A stretch of DNA of 11,592 nucleotides from the NCBI GenBank assembly GCA_902491415.1, contig CABUHP010000033.1, forward strand, positions 1 to 11,592, given 5' to 3'. Position 1 is the stretch's first letter, and each line of letters starts with the position of its first letter. Shown here one piece after another: positions 1 to 6,874 of this stretch. The translations under genes were made by a program, and so were the position numbers. The notes under the pieces were generated by a model. The model had not been told where the DNA came from. It did no database searches and worked only from the letters and a program-made list of their open reading frames with translations. This DNA is from an uncultured Collinsella sp. Its GTDB lineage: Bacteria > Actinomycetota > Coriobacteriia > Coriobacteriales > Coriobacteriaceae.

Positions 1-761
1 TCGGCATTGCGCTCGATGAGCTCCGCTACCACACGCATGGCATCGCTCGTCGCGCGCTGCAGGCTCCAACCGGCCATAACGCTGCCGACAAGCACCGCCG
101 AGAACGTGTCGCCCGTGCCCGGGAAGTAGACCGGTATCAGGTCGAAGGGAATCGTAAAGTACTCCCCCGCCACATGGTCGTAACCGATGACGACATTCGC
201 ACCGTCGACCACAGCGCTCGTAATGACCACCGACTTGGCGCCCAGGACACGCACGGCATCCACAAGAGCGCGGCCCTCATCGGGCGTGATTTGCTCGGCA
301 ATGGGCGTATCGGTGAGCAGGCATGCCTCGGTGTAGTTTGGCACCGCATAGTCAGCGCACTCGAGCAGGCTGCGCATGAGACCGATCGTGGACTCGGGCA
401 CGCCGGCGTAGAGCTTGCCGTTGTCGCCCATGATGGGGTCGACGAACACCTTGGTGCCCTTTTGCGCACGGCGGTGGCAAAAGTCCGAGATGATGCGCGT
501 CTCTTCCTCGGTCACGATAAAGCCGGTCGAGATGGCGTCGAACTCAAACCCGAGCTCCTCCCAGATAGCGAGGCTCTGGCGCACGTACTCGGTGGTGTCA
601 TGGATGTAGAACTTGGGATAGTTGAGCGTATCGGACACAAGTGCCGTCGGCAGGTTGTGGATGCGGTAGCCCATATGCGACAGCACCGGCAGCATGGCGG
701 AAAGCGCGACCTTACCGTAGCCACACATATCGTTGATCAGCAGCAGCTGAGTGTTCTTCAT
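1..761 (-). CDS. Pyridoxamine/pyridoxal kinase (ribokinase superfamily), 3' end cut by window edge
   Basis: ATP-dependent cytoplasmic kinase, most likely phosphorylating pyridoxal, pyridoxamine or pyridoxine in B6 salvage. The reading frame is open from the ATG at 759-761 to the window edge, giving 253 residues; relatives are about 270-290 residues, so the last few dozen are missing. Seen: an N-terminal glycine-containing strand (NDMCGYGKVALS, residues 10-21), substrate-side segment LPTALVSDT (37-45), VDPIMGDNGKLY (107-118), VPNYTEACLL (140-149) and the anion-hole/catalytic motif GTGDTF (215-220), whose Asp218 would be the base. The pattern fits PdxK/PdxY-type kinases better than sugar kinases, although a hydroxymethylpyrimidine kinase-like role cannot be excluded. 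The start is supported by an AAGGGAG ribosome-binding site 8-9 bases upstream. It is divergent from the MarR-exporter operon, so co-regulation is possible but not shown. A TACACT box at 812-817 (minus strand) may be its -10; no good -35 was seen. Confidence 0.88.
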   Translation of the reverse strand, partial: MKNTQLLLINDMCGYGKVALSAMLPVLSHMGYRIHNLPTALVSDTLNYPKFYIHDTTEYVRQSLAIWEELGFEFDAISTGFIVTEEETRIISDFCHRRAQKGTKVFVDPIMGDNGKLYAGVPESTIGLMRSLLECADYAVPNYTEACLLTDTPIAEQITPDEGRALVDAVRVLGAKSVVITSAVVDGANVVIGYDHVAGEYFTIPFDLIPVYFPGTGDTFSAVLVGSVMAGWSLQRATSDAMRVVAELIERNA

Positions 762-845
762 GAGGGTCTCCCTTGTTTCGGGCACGGCGCGGCAGCGCCA
801 CAGTGCGACTAAGTGTAGCGCAGGGAGCGTTTGCAGCGTCGAGCG

Positions 846-873
846 GTTACGGCGTTTGGCAAAACGCCGTAAC
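846..873. repeat. Perfect 12-bp inverted repeat with 4-base loop between divergent genes
   Basis: The arms GTTACGGCGTTT (846-857) and AAACGCCGTAAC (862-873) are exactly complementary around GGCA. There is no T-tract on either side (TTAATAAG on the plus side, GC-rich on the minus side) and no gene ends here, so a terminator is unlikely. It lies just upstream of the predicted -35 of the MarR operon and within reach of the kinase promoter, so a regulator-binding dyad is the better guess. Confidence 0.6.
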
Positions 874-890
874 TTAATAAGTTTGGTACC

Positions 891-919
891 TTGACATTGA
901 TTTCTCACGCTCCTAAATT
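891..919 (+). promoter_or_regulatory. Predicted sigma-70-type promoter of the marR-ABC operon
   Basis: A perfect -35 hexamer TTGACA (891-896) is followed after exactly 17 bases by TAAATT (914-919), a 4/6 match to TATAAT. It lies about 55 bases before the ATG at 975 and points the right way. The -10 box overlaps by two bases the inverted repeat starting at 918, which suits repression by occlusion. This is the best promoter in the window by eye. Confidence 0.65.
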
Positions 920-953
920 AGTTAGGCACAAAACAATTCCACTACCTAACTAA
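918..953. promoter_or_regulatory. Inverted repeat, likely MarR operator
   Basis: The half-sites TTAGTTAGG (918-926) and CCTAACTAA (945-953) are perfect 9-bp inverted complements separated by 18 bases. Each half contains a tandem TTAG/CTAA tetranucleotide. The left half overlaps the predicted -10 box and the right half lies just before the ribosome-binding site. MarR-family dimers commonly bind dyads in their own promoter, and the adjacent gene encodes one, so autoregulation is inferred. The centre-to-centre distance of 27 bp is longer than for a compact MarR site, so two dimers or an mRNA hairpin are alternatives. Confidence 0.55.
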
Positions 954-974
954 AGAAAGGAGCGAAGCTTAGAT

Positions 975-1478
975 ATGTGTGTTGAACCACTCGCCTATCC
1001 GCATGAACCCGGCGGCGACCCGTCGCAACCGGTAGACATACCCGAAGCGGTCAGCGCCGAAGACAAACTCGCCAAGCGCATCCTGAGCGGCCTAGGCTTT
1101 TGCGGCCACTACATGCACTTTCATGGCGGCGGCGTGTCTGGCAAGGCGCCCATCGTCTGCCTGCTCGCCAAGCAGCCGACCGGCGAGCTGTCCCAACAGG
1201 AACTCGGCATGCACTTCGACCTCAAGCCGGGGTCCCTTTCCGAGATTCTGTCCAAGCTCGAAATGGGCGGCATCATCGAACGCAGTCGCAATCCCAAGGA
1301 TCGTCGGCAGCTCACCATTCGCCTGACCGAAGCTGGATGGGAAAAGGCCCGCATTGAGCAGGCCGCCCGCATTCGCTTTAGGGAACAGGCTTTTAGCGCC
1401 CTTACGCACGACGAGCGCGAACAGCTCGCCGAGATGCTCGAAAAAATCCGCGTAACCTGGGAGGAACTGGATGATTAA
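975..1478 (+). CDS. MarR-family transcriptional regulator of the ABC exporter operon
   Basis: Cytoplasmic dimeric DNA-binding repressor or activator, 167 residues. Seen: a winged helix-turn-helix with LSQQELGMHFDLKPGSLSEILSKLE (72-96) as the HTH and recognition helix, then a wing with NPKDRRQLTIRLTEAG (106-121) carrying the DRR motif typical of MarR proteins; the C-terminal helices (about 122-165) would form the dimer interface. The first 30 residues are proline- and acid-rich and look disordered. Residues 42-50 (FCGHYMHFH) are unusually rich in His and Cys just before the DNA-binding domain. The ATG follows an AAAGGAG ribosome-binding site by about 12 bases, slightly long. Its last 8 bases overlap the first ABC gene, so the two are translationally coupled. 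The inverted repeat in its promoter suggests self-repression. The ligand is unknown. Confidence 0.9.
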   Translation: MCVEPLAYPHEPGGDPSQPVDIPEAVSAEDKLAKRILSGLGFCGHYMHFHGGGVSGKAPIVCLLAKQPTGELSQQELGMHFDLKPGSLSEILSKLEMGGIIERSRNPKDRRQLTIRLTEAGWEKARIEQAARIRFREQAFSALTHDEREQLAEMLEKIRVTWEELDD

Positions 1479-3294
1479 AACCCTCATGGGAAGCATCCGC
1501 GATTACAAGAAGGTCACGATCGCCACGCCGCTACTGGTGCTTGGCGAGGTGCTCTGCGAAATGATGATCCCGTTTATCACCGCCGACATGATCGACGCCA
1601 TCAAAGACGGTGCCACCGTCGCCCAGATGCTTCCCACCGCAGGCTTTTTGGTGCTCATCGCACTGACGTCGCTCGCTTTTGGTGCCGCTGCCGGCGTCAC
1701 CTGCAGTCATGCGAGCTGCGGCTTCGCCAAGAACCTGCGTCACGACCTGTTCTACAAGATCCAGACGTTCAGCTTTGCCAACATCGATGAGTTCTCGAGC
1801 TCCTCGCTCGTCACCCGCCTCACCACCGACATCAACAACGTGCAGCAGGCCTTTATGATGCTCATCCGCATCGCCGTGCGCGCGCCGCTGGTATTGGTCT
1901 TTGCCTTTGCCATGGCCTACGCCATGGGCGGCAGCGTCGCCATGGTCTACCTGGTCATCATTCCGCTGCTGGGCTTTGGCCTGTTCTTTATCATCTATAA
2001 GGTGCGCCCGATCTTTGCCCGCGTGTTCCGCAAGTACGACGCGCTCAACGAGTCCGTCGAGGAAAACGTCACCGGCATGCGCGTGGTCAAGAGTTACGTG
2101 CGCCAGGACTACGAGAAAGAGAAGTTCGCCACCGCCGCGCGCGACGTCCAGATGGACTTCACCCGCGCCGAAAAGCTGCTCGCCTTCAATAACCCCATGA
2201 TGAACATCTGCGTCAACGGCGCGTTCGTCGTCATCATCTACCTGGGCTCCGAGCTCATCATCACGAGCCAGGGCACCTTGTTCGACGTGGGCCAGCTCTC
2301 CTCCATCTTTACCTATGGCTTCCAGATTCTGATGAGTCTGATGCAGCTGTCGATGATCTTTGTCATGGTGACCATGGCCGACGAGTCGGCACACCGCATT
2401 ACCGAGGTGCTTGCCGCCGAGCCCACAATCGCCAACCCGACCGAGCCCGTGCTCGAGGTTGCCGACGGCTCCATCGACTTTGACCACGTGAGCTTTAAGT
2501 ACTCCGAGCACGCGAAGCGCCAGGCGCTCGACGATATCGACCTGCATATTAAGAGCGGCGAGACCATCGGTATTATCGGCGGCACCGGCTCGGCCAAGTC
2601 GACGCTCGTGAATCTGATCGCCCGCCTGTACGATGTCACCGAAGGCACCGTGCGCGTCGGCGGCGTGAACGTACGCAACTACGATCTGGACGCGCTGCGC
2701 CACCAGGTAGCCATGGTGCTGCAGAAAAACGTGCTGTTTAGCGGCACCATCGCCGAAAACCTGCGCTGGGGCGACCCGAACGCCACCGACGAGGAAGTCC
2801 GCGAGGCAGCACATCTGGCCTGCGCCGACGAGTTTGTCGACGGCTTCCCCAAGGGCTACGACACCTGGATTGAGCAGGGCGGCTCGAACGTTTCCGGCGG
2901 CCAGAAGCAGCGCCTGTGCATTGCGCGTGCCCTGCTGCGTCGCCCCAAGATCTTGATCCTGGATGACTCCACGAGCGCCGTCGACACCAAGACCGACGCC
3001 AAGATCCGCGAGGGCCTGGCGAGTTATCTGCCCAACACGACCAAGCTCATCATTGCCCAGCGTATTAGCTCCGTGCAGGATGCCGATCGCATCATCGTCA
3101 TGGAGGGCGGCCGCATCAAGGACATCGGCAACCACGACGAGCTGCTCAAGACGAGCGAGATCTACCGCGAGACCTTTACCTCGCAGAACAAGATGAGCGC
3201 CGAGGGCGAGGACGCGGGCGAGACCGCTGCAGCCGGCACCGAGGCATCTGCATCGCAAGCCCAGACCCAGGAAGGAGGCGAGGCACATGAGTAA
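1471..3294 (+). CDS. ABC exporter half-transporter, subunit with degenerate ATP site (TM287-like)
   Basis: Inner-membrane half-transporter of 607 residues: six predicted membrane helices (about 18-40, 55-78, 137-157, 158-177, 247-267, 275-300) followed by an ATPase domain (about 333-572). Seen: Walker A GGTGSAKS (370-377) with Ala where Gly normally precedes the Lys; Q-loop Gln418; signature VSGGQ (474-478); Walker B ILILD (494-498), but Asp499 in place of the catalytic Glu; and Gln530 instead of the switch His (AQRISS). This is the pattern of the degenerate-site partner in heterodimeric exporters such as TM287/288 and BmrC/BmrD. Its intact signature would complete the active site of the partner encoded next. 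The C-terminal tail (575-607) is an Ala/Glu/Gly-rich low-complexity extension. The start has GGGAGGA five bases upstream inside marR. Likely substrates are drugs, lipids or other hydrophobic compounds; the sequence does not say which. Confidence 0.93.
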   Translation: MIKTLMGSIRDYKKVTIATPLLVLGEVLCEMMIPFITADMIDAIKDGATVAQMLPTAGFLVLIALTSLAFGAAAGVTCSHASCGFAKNLRHDLFYKIQTFSFANIDEFSSSSLVTRLTTDINNVQQAFMMLIRIAVRAPLVLVFAFAMAYAMGGSVAMVYLVIIPLLGFGLFFIIYKVRPIFARVFRKYDALNESVEENVTGMRVVKSYVRQDYEKEKFATAARDVQMDFTRAEKLLAFNNPMMNICVNGAFVVIIYLGSELIITSQGTLFDVGQLSSIFTYGFQILMSLMQLSMIFVMVTMADESAHRITEVLAAEPTIANPTEPVLEVADGSIDFDHVSFKYSEHAKRQALDDIDLHIKSGETIGIIGGTGSAKSTLVNLIARLYDVTEGTVRVGGVNVRNYDLDALRHQVAMVLQKNVLFSGTIAENLRWGDPNATDEEVREAAHLACADEFVDGFPKGYDTWIEQGGSNVSGGQKQRLCIARALLRRPKILILDDSTSAVDTKTDAKIREGLASYLPNTTKLIIAQRISSVQDADRIIVMEGGRIKDIGNHDELLKTSEIYRETFTSQNKMSAEGEDAGETAAAGTEASASQAQTQEGGEAHE

Positions 3295-5206
3295 GGCCAC
3301 TACCGCCGAGCGCGTACGCAACCGCAAGGGCGGCGCCATGACGCGCCTCATCAGAATGCTCTTTGGCTTCTACCCGGTGCTTTTGCCCCTCGTCGTCGCC
3401 GGCGTGGTGCTCTGCGCCGTCATCAACTCCATCGGCGCGACGTTTCTCCAGAGCGCGCTGCAGGTCATCAGCGAATCATGGCAGTCGGGCGACTGGACGG
3501 CCGCGCAGCCCAAAATTCTGAAGCTTGTGACTACCCTCGGCTGCATCTACGCCGTGGGCGTCGCGTCTTCGCTCTTCTGGAACCGCGCCATGGCCGTCAT
3601 CACGCAGGGCTCGCTCGAGAAGCTGCGCGAGAAGATGTTCAACCGCATGCAGGACCTGCCGATCCGCTACTTCGACACGCATCAGCGCGGCGACATCATG
3701 AGCCACTACACCAACGACATCGACACGCTGCGCCAGATGATCAGCCAGTCGCTGCCCAACCTGCTCATGACGACCATCGTCATCGTCACGGTGTTCTTTA
3801 TCATGCTGTACTACAGCGTTTGGATGTGCCTGGTCATTGTGGCAGGCGTCGCCTTTATGACCTTTATGACCAAGCTGCTCGGCTCCAACTCCGCGCGCTT
3901 CTTTATTGCGCAGCAGACCGAGCTCGGCGTTGTCGAGGGCCATATCGAGGAAGTCATGAACGGCCAGAAGGTCGTCAAGGCATTCTGCCACGAGTCTGCC
4001 GCCGAGGCCGATTTTGACGAGCGCAACGAAAAGCTCTTCGAGGTCTCGCAGAAGGCCAACATGTACGCCAACATCCTCATGCCCATCCTTATGAACCTGG
4101 GAAACCTGCTCTACGTGCTGGTCGCACTGGCAGGCGGCATTTTCCTGGCGCTGGGCGTGCCCAACCTGAGCATCTCGGGCATGGCGCTGTCCATCGCCGT
4201 CGTAGTGCCGTTCCTCAACATGACCAAGCAGTTCTGCGGACAGATCGGCCAGATCTCGCAGCAGATCAACGCCGTGGTCATGGGCCTCGCCGGCGCCGAC
4301 CGTATCTTTGAGCTCATCGACGAGGAGCCCGAAGCCGACGAAGGCTATGTGACGCTCGTCAACGCTCAGGTGAACCCCGATACCTGGCAGCTCGAGGAGG
4401 CCGACCACCACACTGGCATGTGGGCGTGGAAACATCCGCACCGCGCAACCGGCGAGATCGAATACGTGCCGCTGCGTGGCGACCTGGTCATGGACAACGT
4501 CGACTTTGGCTACACGCCCGACCACGAGGTGCTGCACGGCGTGTCCGTGTTTGCCAAGCCGGGCCAGAAGGTCGCGTTTGTCGGCGCCACCGGTGCCGGT
4601 AAGACGACCATCACCAACCTCATCAACCGCTTCTATGACATCGCCGACGGCAAGATTCGCTACGACGGCATCAACGTCAACAAGATCCGCAAGGCCGACT
4701 TGCGCCGCTCGCTGGGCGTCGTGCTACAGGACGTGAACCTGTTCACCGGCACCGTGATGGATAACATCCGCTACGGCAATCTGGACGCTACCGGCGAGGA
4801 GTGCATCGCGGCGGCCAAGCTCGCGGGCGCGGACGACTTTATCACCCGCCTGCCCGACGGCTACGACACCATGCTCACCGGCAACGGCGCACAGCTGTCG
4901 CAGGGCCAGCGCCAGCTGATCTCGATCGCACGCGCCGCCGTCGCCGATCCGCCGGCGATGATCCTGGACGAGGCCACGTCGAGTATCGATACCCGCACCG
5001 AGGCCATCGTGCAAGCCGGCATGGACAAGCTCATGGAAGGCCGCACGACGTTTGTCATCGCGCACCGCCTGTCCACCGTGCGCAACTCCGACGCGATCAT
5101 CTGTCTGGATCACGGCCGCATCATCGAGCGCGGCAACCACGACGAGCTGATCGCCAAGCGCGGGTATTACTACCAGCTCTATACCGGAGCGTTTGAACTG
5201 GAGTAG
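3287..5206 (+). CDS. ABC exporter half-transporter, catalytic subunit (TM288-like)
   Basis: Partner half-transporter of 639 residues: six membrane helices (about 28-50, 82-100, 160-178, 179-196, 265-290, 297-315) and an ATPase domain (about 398-637). Seen: consensus Walker A GATGAGKT (433-440), Q-loop Gln481, Walker B MILDE (558-562) with catalytic Glu562, and switch His593. The signature is LSQGQ (537-541) rather than LSGGQ, so the defective site pairs with the preceding subunit's defective Walker B and the good site pairs with its good signature. A linker of about 45 residues (349-395, with Trp-rich WQLE and MWAWKHP) sits between membrane and ATPase domains; similar linkers occur in some heterodimeric exporters. 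The ATG overlaps the previous stop by 8 bases and has GAAGGAGG 8 bases upstream. A second in-frame Met at residue 18 is a less likely start. Last gene of the operon. Confidence 0.93.
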   Translation: MSKATTAERVRNRKGGAMTRLIRMLFGFYPVLLPLVVAGVVLCAVINSIGATFLQSALQVISESWQSGDWTAAQPKILKLVTTLGCIYAVGVASSLFWNRAMAVITQGSLEKLREKMFNRMQDLPIRYFDTHQRGDIMSHYTNDIDTLRQMISQSLPNLLMTTIVIVTVFFIMLYYSVWMCLVIVAGVAFMTFMTKLLGSNSARFFIAQQTELGVVEGHIEEVMNGQKVVKAFCHESAAEADFDERNEKLFEVSQKANMYANILMPILMNLGNLLYVLVALAGGIFLALGVPNLSISGMALSIAVVVPFLNMTKQFCGQIGQISQQINAVVMGLAGADRIFELIDEEPEADEGYVTLVNAQVNPDTWQLEEADHHTGMWAWKHPHRATGEIEYVPLRGDLVMDNVDFGYTPDHEVLHGVSVFAKPGQKVAFVGATGAGKTTITNLINRFYDIADGKIRYDGINVNKIRKADLRRSLGVVLQDVNLFTGTVMDNIRYGNLDATGEECIAAAKLAGADDFITRLPDGYDTMLTGNGAQLSQGQRQLISIARAAVADPPAMILDEATSSIDTRTEAIVQAGMDKLMEGRTTFVIAHRLSTVRNSDAIICLDHGRIIERGNHDELIAKRGYYYQLYTGAFELE

Positions 5207-5217
5207 TTCGGCCCGCC

Positions 5218-5299
5218 GAGATGGCCGATTTGTCGCTCATTCGTCGGGCATGACCCTAAGGTCAATGCCCTCCTCTTTCGGGGCAAATCGACTCATCTC
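5218..5299 (+). other. Possible folded 3' untranslated region after the exporter operon
   Basis: Nested complementary segments start 12 bases after the stop codon: GAGATG (5218-5223) with CATCTC (5294-5299), CGATTTG (5226-5232) with CAAATCG (5284-5290), and an inner hairpin GGGCATGACC (5246-5255) with GGTCAATGCCC (5260-5270), which has one bulged A. Together they could form one long interrupted stem ahead of the terminator. No protein or known RNA family is recognised; chance pairing is possible. Confidence 0.35.
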
Positions 5300-5333
5300 A
5301 GCGACCCAAACACAATGCGCCGCAACGAATAAA

Positions 5334-5368
5334 GCCTCCGCAGCTACACGAACTGCGGAGGCTTTTTT
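5334..5368 (+). terminator. Rho-independent terminator of the marR-ABC operon
   Basis: A perfect 10-bp stem GCCTCCGCAG (5334-5343) / CTGCGGAGGC (5353-5362), with a 9-base loop, is followed directly by six T residues (5363-5368). It lies 128 bases after the stop of the second exporter gene. On the minus strand the stem is followed by TTTATTC, so weak bidirectional action is possible. Confidence 0.9.
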
Positions 5369-5377
5369 CATGCCGGC

Positions 5378-5549
5378 CGGAAACCGTATCCCACTTTTCG
5401 GGCCAAAAATGGGATGCCGTTTCCCGCTGGGCCCCCTCCGGGAAACGGCATCCCATTTCAAGGGCATAAACCGGGATGTGGTTTCCCCTAACGGCACCTT
5501 TGGGAAGCCGCATCCCACTCTGTACGCACAAAACGGGATGAGCTTTCCC
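5378..5549. repeat. 62-bp tandem array of six alternating inverted 15-bp cores
   Basis: Six cores related to GGGATGCCGTTTCCC alternate in orientation: minus 5378-5392, plus 5411-5425, minus 5440-5454, plus 5473-5487, minus 5502-5516, plus 5535-5549. Their centres are 33, 29, 33, 29 and 33 bp apart, so like-oriented cores are exactly 62 bp apart with no insertion or deletion. The spacers are also related (for example CCAAAAA, CATAAAC and CACAAAAC at the same place in each unit). Cores 2 and 3 make a perfect 20-bp inverted repeat (5407-5426 / 5439-5458) around a 12-base loop; cores 4 and 5 pair over 15 bp with two G-U wobbles; the others pair less well. It sits after the exporter terminator and before the GGDEF gene. 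The element family is not recognised. Confidence 0.85.
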
Positions 5550-5644
5550 ATGGTGATCCAAGACCAGAAGCATGTCCGATAGCGCGGCCAGGTCAAGAAC
5601 AACAAGGCAAGCGTCACGCCAATTTGGACGAGCGTCTGCTGCAG

Positions 5645-5673
5645 TTTAAGGCTGCTGGCCCATATGGTAGAGT
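5645..5673 (+). promoter_or_regulatory. Weak candidate promoter for the GGDEF gene
   Basis: TTTAAG (5645-5650), 17 bases, then TAGAGT (5668-5673), a 4/6 match to TATAAT. The -10 is preceded by TGG, giving an extended TGn element that could offset the poor -35. It is 66 bases before the GTG start. The rest of 5550-5739 shows no gene or clear structure. Confidence 0.35.
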
Positions 5674-5739
5674 TAACCACCCATGAATTTCAGCACACTC
5701 CGTGCTACCTGTTCTTTTGTCATTTAGGGAAGTGAACTT

Positions 5740-6831
5740 GTGAATACTTCTGTCGCCAAGAAGGCCAGCCAGGCGGTGCGCCTGCTCATGATGGTGCTCA
5801 CGGCAGTTCTCATCTTCTTCTTCATCAATGTCATGCTGCTCGTCTCCGATATCCAGGGCACGGCGCGTGTGGTCAACTACGCCGGCCTGGTGCGCGGCAC
5901 CACGCAGCGAATCGTTAAGCTCGAGGACGCGGGCCAGCCTCAAGATGACCTGCTCAAAGCCGTGGATTCATACATCAACGGTTTGCGTTACGGAAGTGAC
6001 GACCTCAACCTCGTCCGTCTCGACGACGATGAGTATCAGGCAAAAATGACCGAGCTTGCAAATTATTTTGATGAGCTTTGCACCGAGATTGCCCGTGTGC
6101 GTGAAGTCGGCTACGAGAACACCGATATCATCGCGATGAGCGAGGAGTTCTTTGGTATTTGTGACGATGCTACACGACTCGCGGAGGACTACTCTCAGGA
6201 GAAGGCGTCGGCGCTCAACTATCTCGAGGGCCTGGTGATCATCGACATCATGGGCTTGGTGGCGACCTTTGCGGTCGAACTTGTTCGCGCGGTGCGAACT
6301 GCCGCGCTCAATCGCGAACTGCAGAACAAAGTCTATCTCGACGAAGCCACAGGACTGCCCAACAAGAACAAGTGCGAGGAGGTCTTGGGGCAGGAGCAGC
6401 CTGTCTCCGCGGAGGCGCCCGTTGCGGTGTGCGTCTTCGACCTTAACAATCTGCATACGGTCAATAACAACTTCGGTCATGAGAAGGGCGATGAATACAT
6501 TCGCTCTTTTGCCCAACAACTGGGAAGTGTGGCATCCGAGACGTGCTTTGTGGGCCGCGACGGCGGCGATGAGTTTATCGCGGTGCTGCGGGATTCCGAT
6601 CGGGCTGCCGTGGAGTCCTGTCTCGCTCGGGTCCGTGCGAACGTGAACGAGTATTCCGAGGCTCACCCCGACATGCCCATCAGCTATGCGGTGGGCTTCG
6701 CGCTTTCCAGTGATTTTGATGAACCGCCTACGATGCGCGAGCTCTTTTCCCAGGCCGACAAAAACATGTACATCGACAAGAACCGCGTAAAGACAGCCGA
6801 GGCAGCCGGGCCGCAACGCGAGGACCGCTAA
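5740..6831 (+). CDS. Membrane-anchored GGDEF protein, probable diguanylate cyclase
   Basis: Probably makes cyclic di-GMP from two GTP at the cytoplasmic face of the membrane in response to an extracytoplasmic signal. The 363 residues comprise a short basic N-terminus, membrane helix 1 (about 14-36), an external, mostly helical sensor region (37-160) beginning NYAGLVRGTTQR, which recalls the first helix of PilJ/nitrate-sensor-like domains, membrane helix 2 (about 163-184), a short linker, and a GGDEF domain (about 198-350). Seen in the GGDEF domain: DEATGLPNKNK (201-211), metal-binding FDLNN (233-237), NNFGHEKGD (243-251) and intact GGDEF (275-279). The inhibitory RxxD site that normally starts nine residues before the motif is replaced by SETC (266-269), so product inhibition through it should be absent. 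The GTG start follows AGGGAAG by 7 bases. It appears monocistronic and faces the LysR gene. No EAL or HD-GYP domain is present. Confidence 0.9.
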   Translation: MNTSVAKKASQAVRLLMMVLTAVLIFFFINVMLLVSDIQGTARVVNYAGLVRGTTQRIVKLEDAGQPQDDLLKAVDSYINGLRYGSDDLNLVRLDDDEYQAKMTELANYFDELCTEIARVREVGYENTDIIAMSEEFFGICDDATRLAEDYSQEKASALNYLEGLVIIDIMGLVATFAVELVRAVRTAALNRELQNKVYLDEATGLPNKNKCEEVLGQEQPVSAEAPVAVCVFDLNNLHTVNNNFGHEKGDEYIRSFAQQLGSVASETCFVGRDGGDEFIAVLRDSDRAAVESCLARVRANVNEYSEAHPDMPISYAVGFALSSDFDEPPTMRELFSQADKNMYIDKNRVKTAEAAGPQREDR

Positions 6832-6874
6832 ACCCGTAGCAAAGGGTAGCTAATTTGGGACGGGACTCTTTTGG

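Noticed and set aside
174..812. A 212-codon plus-strand frame opposite the kinase
   Set aside because: Antisense to the pyridoxamine kinase frame, which carries GTGD and other family motifs.
1531..3351. An open frame of about 606 codons on the minus strand opposite the first ABC gene
   Set aside because: Antisense to a gene with complete ABC motifs; composition is typical of the complement of high-GC coding sequence and no domain is visible.
5378..5549. CRISPR array
   Set aside because: The cores alternate in orientation, are only 15 bp, are diverged, and the 14-17-bp spacers resemble each other. No cas gene is near.
5237..5680. A 147-codon minus-strand frame (and a 129-codon plus-strand one) through the repeat array
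   Set aside because: They cross the terminator hairpin and the palindromic array. The peptides come from translating the repeats, the frames have no clear ribosome-binding site, and the 62-bp period is not a multiple of three.
6832..6874. Terminator between the convergent GGDEF and LysR genes
   Set aside because: GTAGC (6846-6850) and GCTAC (6874-6878) are complementary, but the stem is 5 bp with a 23-base loop, and CCCGT/ACGGG pairing is equally weak. Not good enough to call.
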